The notes below the pieces were generated by a model, which saw only the letters and a program-made list of their open reading frames with translations, was not told the DNA's origin and made no database searches. The position numbers and the translations under genes were made by a program. A stretch of DNA of 50,717 nucleotides from Billgrantia saliphila (GTDB lineage: Bacteria; Pseudomonadota; Gammaproteobacteria; Pseudomonadales; Halomonadaceae), in assembly GCF_002930105.1 (NCBI RefSeq), contig NZ_PJRN01000021.1, positions 1 through 50,717 on the forward strand, written 5' to 3'. Each line of letters begins with the position of its first letter. Position 1 is the first letter of the stretch. Shown here piece by piece: positions 1-8,894 of this stretch.

Positions 1-75
1 GAAGGCCTCGGACGGGGTCATCTTCTGTTTGCCCTGCACGACATGGCGGGCGTCTTGGTTCTCTGGGGTGCTCAT
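1..75 (-). CDS. xsc: Probable sulfoacetaldehyde acetyltransferase, 5' end only
   Basis: Only the first 25 codons are present; the gene leaves the window at the left edge. The start ATG has a strong ribosome binding site, GAGGAGG, about 6 bases upstream. The visible protein ends with KMTPSEAF, which resembles the N-terminus of thiamine-diphosphate-dependent sulfoacetaldehyde acetyltransferases (Xsc), where a KMT-x-x-EAF motif opens the first domain. Xsc converts sulfoacetaldehyde and phosphate to acetyl phosphate and sulfite in the cytoplasm. The call leans heavily on context: SauS/SauT-like enzymes and a SoeABC-like sulfite dehydrogenase lie within 20 kb. With so few residues, another ThDP enzyme such as an acetolactate synthase-like protein cannot be excluded. 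Confidence 0.45.
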   Translation of the reverse strand, partial: MSTPENQDARHVVQGKQKMTPSEAF

Positions 76-318
76 CGGGGTCCTCCTCGGCGATCGCCGA
101 AACGTTTTATGGTACGAATGGTCTCGTTTTTAGAAACCTGAGCAAAATCTAGCTTCCTACCCACAATGTCGTCAACACATATCTCGAAAAACGGTACGAT
201 TTGATCAATTATAAGAAATATGTATAGACTAGGGTCAGCCCCCTGGCATATTTCACCGCCAGACCTTCATGGACCAAAACGGGTCAGACCCAACGGCAAC
301 CTTGCCGAGGAGGCAGCA
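76..318. promoter_or_regulatory. Divergent intergenic region between xsc-like and cobS-like genes
   Basis: This 243-base stretch is clearly more AT-rich than the genes on either side and must carry promoters for both directions. The heptamer GGTACGA occurs twice in the same orientation, at 111-117 and 193-199. A perfect TTGATCAA palindrome sits at 201-208. TTGATC (201-206) and TATAGA (223-228), 16 bases apart, make a plausible sigma-70 promoter for the rightward operon. An open frame continues upstream of the cobS-like gene to 220, but the start at 319 has the better ribosome binding site, so this DNA is read as regulatory. The repeats are candidate operator sites only. Confidence 0.4.
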
Positions 319-1299
319 ATGACTGACTTGATGAACGCCAAACCCGATGTGATGCGCTCGGCACGTGAGCTTTTCGGCATTGATAGCGACCTGCAGGTGC
401 CTGCCTTCAGTAAACGCGATGAGTACGTGCCCGAGATCGATGAGGTGTATCGCTTCAATCCAGACGTCACGCTTGCGATTCTGGCCGGCTTTACCCGCAA
501 TCGCCGTGTGATGGTCCAAGGGCTGCATGGAACCGGGAAGTCGACCCATATCGAGCAAGTAGCCGCTCGCCTCAACTGGCCTTGCCTGAGGGTCAACTTG
601 GATGGCCATATCAGCCGTCTCGACCTGGTGGGAAAGGACGCTATTGTGATACGCGACGGGATGCAGGTGACCGAATTCCAAGAGGGCATCGTGCCCTGGT
701 CACTTCAGCGGCCGGTCGCGCTGATCTTCGACGAGTACGACGCCGGGCGACCAGACGTCATGTTCGTTATCCAGCGCATCCTCGAGCGGGACGGCCACTT
801 CACCCTGCTCGACCAGAACCGGGTAATCCATCCCCACCCGCATTTCCGCCTGTTCTCCACCGCCAACACCGTGGGGCTAGGTAACCTGACCGGGCTCTAC
901 CAGGGCACGCAGGTGCTCAACCACGCCCAGATCGACCGCTGGAACATTGTCGCCAAGCTCGGCTACCTACCTCGCGATGAGGAGGCGGCGATCGTGCTTG
1001 GCCGGGTGCCCACCAAGGATAACGAGAAGGGCCGCCAGCTAATCGCCTCAATGGTCGCGGTCGCCAACCTGACCCGCCAGGGTTTCGCCGCCGGAGACCT
1101 GTCGACTTTGATGTCACCTCGCACGGTGATTACCTGGGCAGAGAACTGCGAGATTTTTCGCAATCCGGCGCTGGCCTTCCGCCTGTCTTTCCTCAACAAG
1201 TGCGACGAGGCCGAACGGCCTCTGGTCGCCGAATACTACCAGCGCTGCTTCGGCGAAGAGCTCGACGAATCCTGGATGCTTGAGGCGAATCCGTCATGA
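319..1299 (+). CDS. CobS-like AAA+ ATPase (MoxR/cobaltochelatase small-subunit family)
   Basis: A 326-residue AAA+ ATPase, close to the length of aerobic cobaltochelatase subunit CobS. It has Walker [10 protein letters not shown] (residues 68-76), Walker [11 protein letters not shown] (134-143) and a sensor-1 stretch FSTANT (179-184). The N-terminal block [12 protein letters not shown] is also typical of CobS. The start ATG at 319 was chosen over an upstream in-frame start at 220 because GAGGAGG lies just before it and family similarity begins there. The stop overlaps the next gene, the CobT-like partner, by 4 bases. In cobalamin synthesis CobS and CobT drive cobalt insertion by CobN, but no CobN is present here. 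It could instead be a MoxR/VWA-type activase for another protein. The fold call is firm; the substrate is unknown. Confidence 0.85.
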   Translation: MTDLMNAKPDVMRSARELFGIDSDLQVPAFSKRDEYVPEIDEVYRFNPDVTLAILAGFTRNRRVMVQGLHGTGKSTHIEQVAARLNWPCLRVNLDGHISRLDLVGKDAIVIRDGMQVTEFQEGIVPWSLQRPVALIFDEYDAGRPDVMFVIQRILERDGHFTLLDQNRVIHPHPHFRLFSTANTVGLGNLTGLYQGTQVLNHAQIDRWNIVAKLGYLPRDEEAAIVLGRVPTKDNEKGRQLIASMVAVANLTRQGFAAGDLSTLMSPRTVITWAENCEIFRNPALAFRLSFLNKCDEAERPLVAEYYQRCFGEELDESWMLEANPS

Positions 1300-3029
1300 C
1301 CGCAAGCGCACAGCAGCAGGCTCGCCGGCAGCAACGGATTGAGGAGCTGTGCGCGGCCAGCCTGCGTGCGATGACCGGCCACCTCGATCTGCACTATCGC
1401 GGGCGGCGCCTCTACCAGGGCGAAGCGCGCCTGCCGACCCATGCACCGCACCTGCGAATTGATCCCGGCCAGGACGACTTCGCCGACTGCCGCGCCGTCG
1501 CCGACGGCATTGCGCTGCGCCTGCTGCACTCTGATGCGAGCCTCCACCGCCAATGCTGCCCGAAAGACCCGGTCGAGCGGCTGGTCTTCGAACTGCTCGA
1601 GCAGTTGCGAGTGGAGACCCGCACGCCCGACGTCATGCCGGGCATGGCCGACAACCTGCTACATCGCTTTGAGCGCTGGTCGCGCGACTTCTACCGCTCC
1701 GGCCTCACCGAAGGCAGCATTGGCCTACTGCTCTATACCGTGGCCCAGATGTGTTGGTCGCGGCTGCACGCCCGCCCGGTGTTGGAGGAGACCGAGGACT
1801 ACATCGAGGGCACCCGCGCCTCCTTGGTGGGCGAGCTAGGCACTGCCCTGCATGGCCTACGCCGCCAGCGTCTCGATCAGGCCGCCTACGCCGAGCATGC
1901 TCTGGCGATCGCCCGCATCGTCGGCGAACGGGTGCGTGCCGAACGAGCCCAGACCGAAGGAGACGACGAGGCCGCCGTACAAAAAGATGAGGTCACCGAC
2001 GCCTTTGCCCTGCTACTCGATTTCGAAGACAGCAACGGAGACGATGGAGAAATCGCCGCTGCCAACACCGGGCGCAGCAAGGTCTTCGAGGACAGTGCCC
2101 AGGCCTATCATGTCTTCACCACCCGCTTCGACCGCGAGGTCGCGGCCGGCAGCCTGGTACGCCGAGCCCTGCTGCGCGAGTATCGAGAACGGCTCGATCA
2201 GGCGACCGTCGAGCGAGGCATCAACCTGCCTCGCCTGGCCCGTCGCCTCGGCAGCGTGCTCTGGGAGCCACGTCCCGACGGCTGGGCTTTCGGCGAGGAG
2301 GAGGGCCGTATCGACGGGCGTCGCCTCGCCCAGCTAGTCAGTTCGCCCACCGAGCGCCGCCTGTTCTATCGCGAGCAGGTCAAGCTGGGCACCGACTGTG
2401 CCGTGAGCCTGCTGATCGACTGCTCAGGCTCGATGAAGCACCACATCATGCCCGTGACGATGATGGCCGAGAGCCTGATTCGCGCCCTGGAAATGATTGG
2501 GGCGAGTACCGAACTGCTAGGCTTCACCACAGGCGCCTGGAACGGCGGCCGCACCTACCAGGTGTGGACGCGCGGTGGGCGCCCCCGCAGGCCGGGGCGC
2601 CTCAACGAGGTCTGCCATATGGTGTTCAAGGACGCCGAGCACAGCTGGCGACGTGCCCGCACCGACATCGCCGCCCTGCTCAAGCCCGACCTGTTCCGCG
2701 AGGGCATCGACGGCGAGGCGGTGGAGTGGGCCTGCGAGCGCCTGCTCGCGCGCCCCGAGACCCGACGCCTGCTGATGGTAATCTCCGATGGCTGCCCTGC
2801 CGACAGCGCCACCAACCTGGCTAACGACGCCTACTACCTGGACAACCACCTCAAGGAGGTGGTCGCCCGCCGCACCCGGGAGGGCCAGGTGGAAATCCTG
2901 GGCCTGGGCGTGGGCCTGGACCTCAGCCCCTTCTACCGTCGCTGCCTGGCCACCGATATGGCCCAAGCACTGGACACCCACCTGTTCGACGAGATCGTCG
3001 AGCTGATCGGCGGCCGTCACCGACGCTGA
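1296..3029 (+). CDS. CobT-like protein with C-terminal von Willebrand A domain
   Basis: A 577-residue protein that starts inside the end of the CobS-like gene, so the two are translationally coupled. The N-terminal half resembles the CobT helical region. The middle (about residues 210-260) is acidic and probably flexible. The C-terminal third is a VWA domain with a MIDAS motif DCSGS starting at D375, followed by the CobT-type blocks [32 protein letters not shown] and VISDGCPAD. CobT proteins form a ring complex with CobS and use the MIDAS metal site to contact their client. The usual partner CobN is not visible. The downstream pair of Lin0512 proteins suggests a dedicated client or cofactor other than the corrin ring, which is inference. 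Confidence 0.82.
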   Translation: MTASAQQQARRQQRIEELCAASLRAMTGHLDLHYRGRRLYQGEARLPTHAPHLRIDPGQDDFADCRAVADGIALRLLHSDASLHRQCCPKDPVERLVFELLEQLRVETRTPDVMPGMADNLLHRFERWSRDFYRSGLTEGSIGLLLYTVAQMCWSRLHARPVLEETEDYIEGTRASLVGELGTALHGLRRQRLDQAAYAEHALAIARIVGERVRAERAQTEGDDEAAVQKDEVTDAFALLLDFEDSNGDDGEIAAANTGRSKVFEDSAQAYHVFTTRFDREVAAGSLVRRALLREYRERLDQATVERGINLPRLARRLGSVLWEPRPDGWAFGEEEGRIDGRRLAQLVSSPTERRLFYREQVKLGTDCAVSLLIDCSGSMKHHIMPVTMMAESLIRALEMIGASTELLGFTTGAWNGGRTYQVWTRGGRPRRPGRLNEVCHMVFKDAEHSWRRARTDIAALLKPDLFREGIDGEAVEWACERLLARPETRRLLMVISDGCPADSATNLANDAYYLDNHLKEVVARRTREGQVEILGLGVGLDLSPFYRRCLATDMAQALDTHLFDEIVELIGGRHRR

Positions 3030-3079
3030 TGATCGCACCACTAGGCACAACATTGCGTGCCACTTCCGAGGAGACCGCT

Positions 3080-3433
3080 ATGGCCAAGACCCGCCTGGTA
3101 CACCAGTTCGGTATGGGCAGCTCGATCCGCAGCCGCAACTATACGGAGGCCGCGGCTCGCGCCATTCGCGATGCCCTGTGGCACAACTCGCTGAACGTTG
3201 CCGACGCCTTCGGCTTTCCCAAGGCGGCCATGCTGATCGACGTCGAGATCGGCGTGCAACAGCCCGAGGCCGTGGATACCGCGGCCCTGCTAAGCATCTT
3301 TCCGTACGGCCAGCCGCGAGTCTCGGTGGTCAGGGGCGGGCTCGACGTGGACAAGCCCGGCGGCGGGGGCACCACGGTGATCGCCAATGCCGCCGTCATC
3401 GTCTCCTTCGAGATGGAGCGGAACCATGACTGA
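3080..3433 (+). CDS. Lin0512-family protein, first copy
   Basis: A 117-residue protein of the Lin0512 family (TIGR02058), whose function is not established. Recognisable features are the opening VHQFGMGSSIRSRNYTEAAARAIRDAL, here split as HQFGMG and TEAAARAIRDAL, then IGVQQPEAVD, a stretch VVRGGLDVDKPGG, and the terminal VIANAAVIVSFEM. The start at 3080 was chosen because GAGGAG lies about 7 bases upstream and the family similarity starts there; an in-frame ATG at 3029 would add 17 residues without similarity. It follows the CobT-like gene by 50 bases and overlaps the next copy by 8 bases. No signal peptide or membrane segment is seen, so it is cytoplasmic. Confidence 0.75.
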   Translation: MAKTRLVHQFGMGSSIRSRNYTEAAARAIRDALWHNSLNVADAFGFPKAAMLIDVEIGVQQPEAVDTAALLSIFPYGQPRVSVVRGGLDVDKPGGGGTTVIANAAVIVSFEMERNHD

Positions 3434-3818
3434 ACGACGCATCATCCTCGAAATGGGCACCGGCAACGACCTCTACGGCGAGGACTACACCAAGGCGGCC
3501 TGCCGCGCCGTGCAGGACGCCCTGCACCACTCCTCCATCGTACTGTTCAAGTCACTGGGCATCGACCACCGCGAGATGCGCGTGCAGGTCACCATCGGTG
3601 TGCAGCAACCCGATCGTGTCGACGTAGACGTGGTCACGGCCGAACTGCCCCGCGGCCGGGCCGAGGTCAACATCGTGCACGGCGGGCTCAACGTCCACGA
3701 CACGGACAACGACACCACCCATGTAATTGCCACGGCGGCAATCGCGGCTCTGCTGCCGATCGATCCCGCCCAATGGCGGCTAAACAAGATGGCGAGGCCT
3801 GATCGTCCGATGGGCTGA
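3426..3818 (+). CDS. Lin0512-family protein, second copy
   Basis: A 130-residue paralogue of the preceding gene. It shares the pattern ILEMGTGNDLYGEDYTKAA (opening), IGVQQPDRVDVD, VNIVHGGLNVHD and HVIATAAIAALL, but differs at most other positions, so the pair is an old duplication rather than a recent one. The ATG at 3426 lies within the last codons of the first copy with GGAGCGG just upstream, indicating coupled translation and similar amounts of both proteins. A hetero-oligomer is therefore plausible (inference). The extra C-terminal residues after the shared domain are basic. Function of the family is unknown. Confidence 0.75.
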   Translation: MTERRIILEMGTGNDLYGEDYTKAACRAVQDALHHSSIVLFKSLGIDHREMRVQVTIGVQQPDRVDVDVVTAELPRGRAEVNIVHGGLNVHDTDNDTTHVIATAAIAALLPIDPAQWRLNKMARPDRPMG

Positions 3819-4019
3819 CGCCGCCGGTTTCCGCCTCCGCCATTCATTGCCGGCCACAGGTCCCATTATTATCTCCCGACTGGCCCCAACGGTTAGTGAA
3901 CCAGCCCTGCTAGGGTCATAACTAGTGACAAGCAATAGACGGAAACGCCGGGGCCAGAGGCAAGCGTCCCGTGCCCACGGTTTTCCCGATAACAACCACA
4001 AGGCATTCGTGAGCGTCCC

Positions 4020-5627
4020 ATGTCCAAGCGCGTTTCTCTGCCACGCCGAGCTCGGCTCCTGGCCGGGTCGCTGGCCCTGCTGCTGAGCGCGGCCTCCAGC
4101 GCCCAGGCGGCCAGTATCGACCAGGCCGTTGAGACCCTCATCGCCCCCGTCTCGCAGTTCACCTCCGCGTTGATCTTCTTCACCCTGCCCCTGTTCGGCG
4201 CCGAGCTGCCGCTGGTGGTGCTGTGGCTCATCGCCGGCGCGGTGTTCTGCACCGTCTATTTCAACTTCATCAACGTGCGTGGCCTAGGCCATGCGTTCAG
4301 GCTGGTGCGTGGCGACTATGCCGACCCCAAGGACAAGGGGGAGGTCTCGCACTTCCAGGCACTGGCCACCGCGGTCTCCGGGACCGTGGGGATCGGCAAC
4401 ATCGGGGGGGTCGCCATCGCAATCTCGCTGGGCGGCCCCGGCGTGCTGTTCTGGATGGTGCTGGCCGGCTTCCTGGGCATGTCGACCAAGTTCGTCGAAT
4501 GTGCCCTGGCCACCCATTACCGCCGCCAGAATGCCGACGGCAGCGTCTCCGGCGGGCCGATGTTCTATCTCGCCCATGGCCTGGCCGAACGCGGCCTGCC
4601 GCGCCTGGGGCGCGCCCTGGGTAAGTTCTACGCGGTGGGGATCGTGATCGGTTGCCTGGGGATCGGCAACATGTTCCAGTCCAACCAGGCCTTCATGCAG
4701 TTCGTCAATGTCACCGGCGGCGCCGAGGCCAGCTGGTTTGCCGACAAGGGCTGGCTATTCGGCCTGATCATGGCCGCGCTGATCGGCATCGTAATCATCG
4801 GCGGCATCAAGTCGATCGCCCGGGTCACCGAGAAGGTGGTGCCCGTCATGGCCCTGCTCTACTGCAGCATGGCACTGCTGGTTCTCGCCATGAACGCCGA
4901 GGCCATCCCCTACGCCATCGGTGCCATCTTCCAGGGCGCCTTCACCGCCGAAGGGGTCGCCGGCGGTACCCTGGGCGCCATCATCATCGGCTTCCAGCGG
5001 GCGGTATTCTCCAACGAGGCCGGTATCGGCTCATCGGCCATCGCCCATGCCGCGGTGCGCACTCGACAGCCGATGACCGAAGGCTATGTTTCGCTGCTCG
5101 AGCCCCTGGTCGACACCATCATCATCTGCAGTCTGACCGGCCTGGTAATCGTCACCACGCTCTACTATGACCCGGCCCTCACCAATGGTTCTAGCGGCAT
5201 CGAGATGACCTCACGGGCCTTCGAGCGCAACGTGGCCTGGTTTCCGCTGCCGCTGTCGGTGGCGGCCCTGCTGTTCGCCTTCTCCACCGCCATCTCCTGG
5301 TCCTACTATGGCCTCAAGGGCTGGAGCTACCTGTTCGGGGAGGGGCGACTGGGACGCAACCTGTTCAAAGGGCTGTTCTGTACCTTCATCGTGATCGGCT
5401 CGATGATCCAACTGCAGTCAATGCTCGACCTCTCCGATGCCCTGGTATTCGTGATCTGCGTGCCCAACATCCTCGGCATTTACCTGCTGGCACCGGTGAT
5501 CAAGCGGGAGCTGAAGCGCTACCACCGAAAACTGGCCAGCGGCGAGATCCTCGATCATCGCGCTCGCGCATCGCTGTCGCCGACCACTACCACATCAACG
5601 AAGGCCTCTGACCCGGCCAATGGCTGA
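4020..5627 (+). CDS. AGCS-family sodium:alanine/glycine symporter
   Basis: A 535-residue polytopic inner-membrane protein of the alanine-or-glycine:cation symporter family. After a hydrophobic N-terminus ending in ASSAQAA, it shows family blocks: FNFINVRGLGHAFRLVRGDY, here the part RGLGHAFRL, then ALATAVSGTVGIGNIGGVA (part SGTVGIGNIGGVA), GGPGVLFWMV, FSNEAGIGSSAIAHAA (part NEAGIGSSAIAHAA) and ISWSYYGLKGWSYLFG. These line the substrate and sodium sites in this family. It probably imports alanine or glycine with sodium. The 200-base gap before it means it likely has its own promoter. A link to the sulfonate genes is possible only in a general way, for example through alanine made by taurine:pyruvate transamination; nothing in the sequence proves this. 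Confidence 0.88.
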   Translation: MSKRVSLPRRARLLAGSLALLLSAASSAQAASIDQAVETLIAPVSQFTSALIFFTLPLFGAELPLVVLWLIAGAVFCTVYFNFINVRGLGHAFRLVRGDYADPKDKGEVSHFQALATAVSGTVGIGNIGGVAIAISLGGPGVLFWMVLAGFLGMSTKFVECALATHYRRQNADGSVSGGPMFYLAHGLAERGLPRLGRALGKFYAVGIVIGCLGIGNMFQSNQAFMQFVNVTGGAEASWFADKGWLFGLIMAALIGIVIIGGIKSIARVTEKVVPVMALLYCSMALLVLAMNAEAIPYAIGAIFQGAFTAEGVAGGTLGAIIIGFQRAVFSNEAGIGSSAIAHAAVRTRQPMTEGYVSLLEPLVDTIIICSLTGLVIVTTLYYDPALTNGSSGIEMTSRAFERNVAWFPLPLSVAALLFAFSTAISWSYYGLKGWSYLFGEGRLGRNLFKGLFCTFIVIGSMIQLQSMLDLSDALVFVICVPNILGIYLLAPVIKRELKRYHRKLASGEILDHRARASLSPTTTTSTKASDPANG

Positions 5628-5931
5628 ATCCACTGGCCAGGAGCCTCAAGCCAGGACATTTCAAGAGAAGGCTCCCATGACCAGGTCGTTGCGGAACGCC
5701 GTCAGCACGGCTAAGGCGATACGGCAGCCCGAGGTGGCAGCGTCCCCACTCCCTTTAGCGCTTGTTTCGCTCGCCAACATATAACCGTACAATCTATTAA
5801 TTCTTCTATTTATTCCTTTTCATCGATCATTGGCTCTTTATACTGCGGAGATAACCTGTATGACATGGGAGGCTCGACGTCTCCCAACCTGTCTTCCAGT
5901 ATCTGGTATCTGGTAGCCGGAGGCACGAGCC
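5628..5931. other. Intergenic region with AT-rich promoter-like stretch
   Basis: About 300 bases without a supported gene. The left half is GC-rich and shows no clear terminator for the symporter gene. The right half, about 5,765-5,850, is AT-rich and looks like a promoter region for the small ORF that follows. A strong ribosome binding site, GGAGG, lies just before that ORF's start. I see no RNA gene or repeat here. Confidence 0.4.
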
Positions 5932-6135
5932 ATGATCGAACCACAACGGACAATCAGCCGTAGTCAGTTGGAAGAGCGGATCGCCTACCTGCAGGTGACA
6001 CTCGCGGCGCTGACCGCGCAGTTGGAGAGCCAGCGCCAACTCGATAAGGCCGCAGGAACAGAATCCGTCCACTCACCTCTAGACACTCCCTCACCAGACC
6101 CGATCGAAATTCCCTTGCCGATCGCGGCCGGCTGA
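5932..6135 (+). CDS. Small hypothetical protein with predicted coiled coil
   Basis: A 67-residue ORF. The ATG has GGAGG 8-9 bases upstream and an AT-rich promoter-like region before it. A rho-independent terminator follows at 6168-6210, so it has the layout of a complete single-gene unit. Residues 10-40 (SQLEERIAYLQVTLAALTAQ onward) form a likely amphipathic, coiled-coil helix, similar in style to small SlyX-like proteins but with no recognised motif. The C-terminus is rich in proline and serine. No signal peptide or membrane segment. I do not recognise the family. Confidence 0.5.
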   Translation: MIEPQRTISRSQLEERIAYLQVTLAALTAQLESQRQLDKAAGTESVHSPLDTPSPDPIEIPLPIAAG

Positions 6136-6167
6136 TTCACCGTCGACTGGCATACGACCGCGCCGAA

Positions 6168-6210
6168 AAGGCACGACCTTAGCTTCTCGTGCCTTGCGTT
6201 CGGGTTTTTT
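6168..6210 (+). terminator. Rho-independent terminator
   Basis: A perfect 9-base-pair stem, AAGGCACGA paired with TCGTGCCTT, encloses a 10-base loop and is followed after a short spacer by six T residues (6205-6210). It lies 33 bases after the small ORF on the plus strand and just beyond the stop codon of the converging SulP gene, so it probably ends the plus-strand transcript and may act in both directions. Confidence 0.7.
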
Positions 6211-7915
6211 ATGGGCCGGACGAGTCGCTGCCCAAGCGACGCGAAAGACTCGCCAGTGCCTCGTCCGTCGAGGTAAAGCAGTTCGTCTCGGTGAGCGTCT
6301 CGCAATAGCGGGTCTGGCGCAGCAGCGTCAGCGCCGACGGCTTGAAGCTGCAGAAGTACAGCTCGCCGCCCAGCGCCCTCAGCCGATCGACCTCGCGGGC
6401 CAGCAGTTCCGCACCGGCAAAGTCGATGAAATTGACCCCCTGACCAACCAGCACAATGTGCCGATAACCATCGGCGGTCTGCTGGTGCAGCGTCCATTGC
6501 ACATGATCCACGGCGCCGAAATACAGCGATCCCTCGAGTCTGAGTACCTGCACCTGGCCATCGGGTAGCCGACCGGGAGCGGCCGGCACCGCGTACGGCG
6601 CGCCGGCGCACGACTCGGGAGCGAGCGGCACCAGCGGCGGCTGCGCGGTGCGCTTGAGGTAGAGGACGAGCGACAGCAGTACACCCAGGTAGATGGCGAA
6701 CTCCAGGGCCAGCAACAAGGTCGAGGCGAAGGTCACCCCCAGGATAGCTGTCTCGCTGCGGCTGATACTCACCAGGTCACGGATCTCGTGCCAGTCGATC
6801 AGGTTCCAAGCGATCAGTAACACGATGCCCGCCATGGCCGGCATCGGCAGGTGTCGGGTAATGCCCGGTGCCAGCAGCAGGGTCCCAACCAGGATGACCG
6901 AGGCGAACACTGCCGCCAGCGGCGTGCGAGCCCCGGCATCGTAGTTGGCACCGCTGCGGGTGAAGGAGCCGGACCCGGCATAACAGGAGAAGAAACTGCC
7001 CACCACGTTGGACAGCCCCTGCCCCACGAACTCCTGATTGCCGTCGATGCGCTGGTGAGAGCGCATGGCCACGGCCCGGGCGATGGAGACCGCCTCGATC
7101 AGCGCGATGATGGCCACGGCCAGGGCCCCGGGGGCCAGCTCGCGCAGGGCCTCGAGGGACAGGATCGGCATCGAGGGCGGCGGCAGTTGAGCGGGCATGG
7201 CGCCCACCATGGGCACACCACGCTCGGCTCCGCCGATCCCCCAGGCAAAGAGGCCACCCACCGCCATGGCGAGCAACATGTAGGGCCAGCGCGGACAAAA
7301 GCGCCGAATCAGGAGTGCACTGCCCAGGGTCACCAGGCCGACGGGCAGTACGGCGAAATTGGTCTCAGGCAGAGCCTTGGCGACGTCGATCAGGGACGGG
7401 ATGAATGCCTGGCCCGAGGGCAGCTCGAGCCCGAGGAGATGCCGCAGCTGGCTGGTGGCGATGAGCACCGCGGCACCGGCGGTGAAGCCGATCACCACCG
7501 TATGAGAAATGAAGTTCACCAGCGTCCCGAGACGCACCAGCCCCAGCGCCAGTTGGATGAGCCCCGTCAGCAGGGTCAAGGTAATCACATAGGGGATGAA
7601 CTCGGGGCTGTCCGGAGAGACCACGCCGGAGACCACACTGAACACGACGATAGAGATCGCCGCAGTGGGCCCTGATACAAGATGCCGCGACGAACCGAAC
7701 AGGCCGGCCACGATGGCCGTGACAATCGCCGTATAGAGCCCGTACTGGGGCGGCAGACCCGCAATCAAGGCATAGGCCACCCCTTGCGGCAGCACGATCA
7801 CCGCCCCGGTCAGACCGGCCAACAGGTCGGCGCGCAGGGAGGTTCGATCCACCCCGGGGAGCCAGGTCAGAAAGGGGAAGAGTCGCGGCAGCCGCGGAGA
7901 GGAGGTGCGTTTCAT
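6209..7915 (-). CDS. SulP-family sulfate permease with STAS domain
   Basis: A 568-residue inner-membrane transporter of the SulP/SLC26 family. The N-terminal membrane part carries the family signature GAVIVLPQGVAYALIAGLPPQYGLY (parts LPQGVAYALIAGLPP and GLYTAIV) and SGPTAAISIVV. The last 120 residues form a STAS domain with IVLVGQGVNFIDFAGAELL. The start at 7915 is preferred over the ATG at 7927 because GGAGG is placed correctly for it. It is transcribed away from the SoeABC-like genes, 28 bases after soeC, so it is probably in their operon. In this setting it may move the sulfate made by sulfite oxidation, in whichever direction; transport of another anion such as bicarbonate is also possible for the family. 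Confidence 0.85.
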   Translation of the reverse strand: MKRTSSPRLPRLFPFLTWLPGVDRTSLRADLLAGLTGAVIVLPQGVAYALIAGLPPQYGLYTAIVTAIVAGLFGSSRHLVSGPTAAISIVVFSVVSGVVSPDSPEFIPYVITLTLLTGLIQLALGLVRLGTLVNFISHTVVIGFTAGAAVLIATSQLRHLLGLELPSGQAFIPSLIDVAKALPETNFAVLPVGLVTLGSALLIRRFCPRWPYMLLAMAVGGLFAWGIGGAERGVPMVGAMPAQLPPPSMPILSLEALRELAPGALAVAIIALIEAVSIARAVAMRSHQRIDGNQEFVGQGLSNVVGSFFSCYAGSGSFTRSGANYDAGARTPLAAVFASVILVGTLLLAPGITRHLPMPAMAGIVLLIAWNLIDWHEIRDLVSISRSETAILGVTFASTLLLALEFAIYLGVLLSLVLYLKRTAQPPLVPLAPESCAGAPYAVPAAPGRLPDGQVQVLRLEGSLYFGAVDHVQWTLHQQTADGYRHIVLVGQGVNFIDFAGAELLAREVDRLRALGGELYFCSFKPSALTLLRQTRYCETLTETNCFTSTDEALASLSRRLGSDSSGP

Positions 7916-7943
7916 GAGGCCTCCCATTCCCGGCTCAGCACTG

Positions 7944-8882
7944 TCAGCACTGCTGGCGACCGTAATATAGATTAACCACGTGACGCGCCTCGGCGAAGAA
8001 CAGCCAGCGCTCCGCCAGTAATCCGACGATCACCACCAAGGGCGCCAGAAGCGCCACCATGGCGATATCTGTCCTCAGGAGTACCACCAGCATCAGGAAT
8101 GGCAGGATGAAGCCACAGAGATGAACGACCAGACGTAGTCGCAGGATCCGTTCAGCCGCCGCCTGGAAGCTGAATTCACGGTTGAGGAAACTGTCGCTGC
8201 TCTGGCCCGGCTCGAGCATCTTGATACGCGAGCGCGTGATGCCCAGCGCGGTATTGATGGTGGGCCCCTGGGGCTTGCCGATCCAGAAGTAATAGACGCC
8301 CTTGGCGATCCCCGCGATCACCAGCAGCACCAGCGCCATCGTTGCCACGGTTTCCGCGCTCCCCCCGAATGCCACTGTCAGGGCGGTCAGAATAACCGCC
8401 CCGGAGGCGAGCCCGAGCAGCAGGTAGTTGGCAGGCACCAGTGGGCTGTTCCACTGAGGGATGGTGCGCAGGCTGGCGTAGATCATCCCGGTGGTGAATA
8501 CCGTGGCGAGCGCCAGCAGCATCGCCAGGGTGCCGGCGATCGCCGACCACCAGGCCAGCTCGCCTCCGAAGAGCCACAGCCCCAGCGCGTAGAGCATCAC
8601 GCACGGGTAGAACAGCACCGAGAAGACCGCCTCGCGCGACAGCCAGGAGGTGCGGAAGCGGAAGAAGGCACGCCAGGCATTCTTGGGGTTGGCGAGGTGC
8701 AGCGTGGACGCCAGCAGCCCCAGGGTGGCCAGCACGATGCCGACGAGGATCGCCGCCAGGGTGCCGGAGCCTTCCATGCCCGGCACGCCACCCAGCAGGT
8801 GAAGCGAGATCGTGAGCATGACCAGACCGAAGCCGGCGCCGGACGCGACGGTAAAGAAGATGACGGACAATGCAGGATGCAT
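7944..8882 (-). CDS. soeC: Membrane anchor subunit of SoeABC-type sulfite dehydrogenase (DmsC-like)
   Basis: A 312-residue polytopic membrane protein of the DmsC anchor family with about eight hydrophobic helices. Motifs include SGAGFGLVML near the N-terminus and STLHLANPKNAWRAFFRFRTSWLSRE (parts HLANPKNAWRAF and TSWLSRE), which are typical of DmsC-type anchors. It would hold the catalytic and iron-sulfur subunits at the cytoplasmic face and pass electrons to quinone. AGGAGAG lies 6 bases before its ATG, and only 12 bases separate it from soeB. The DmsC family is certain; assignment to sulfite oxidation depends on the SoeA-like subunit and the neighbourhood. Confidence 0.75.
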   Translation of the reverse strand: MHPALSVIFFTVASGAGFGLVMLTISLHLLGGVPGMEGSGTLAAILVGIVLATLGLLASTLHLANPKNAWRAFFRFRTSWLSREAVFSVLFYPCVMLYALGLWLFGGELAWWSAIAGTLAMLLALATVFTTGMIYASLRTIPQWNSPLVPANYLLLGLASGAVILTALTVAFGGSAETVATMALVLLVIAGIAKGVYYFWIGKPQGPTINTALGITRSRIKMLEPGQSSDSFLNREFSFQAAAERILRLRLVVHLCGFILPFLMLVVLLRTDIAMVALLAPLVVIVGLLAERWLFFAEARHVVNLYYGRQQC

Positions 8883-8894
8883 GTAACTCTCCTG

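Noticed and set aside
3819..4019. Glycine riboswitch before the AGCS symporter
   Set aside because: The region lacks the tandem purine-rich conserved blocks of that riboswitch; nothing convincing was found.
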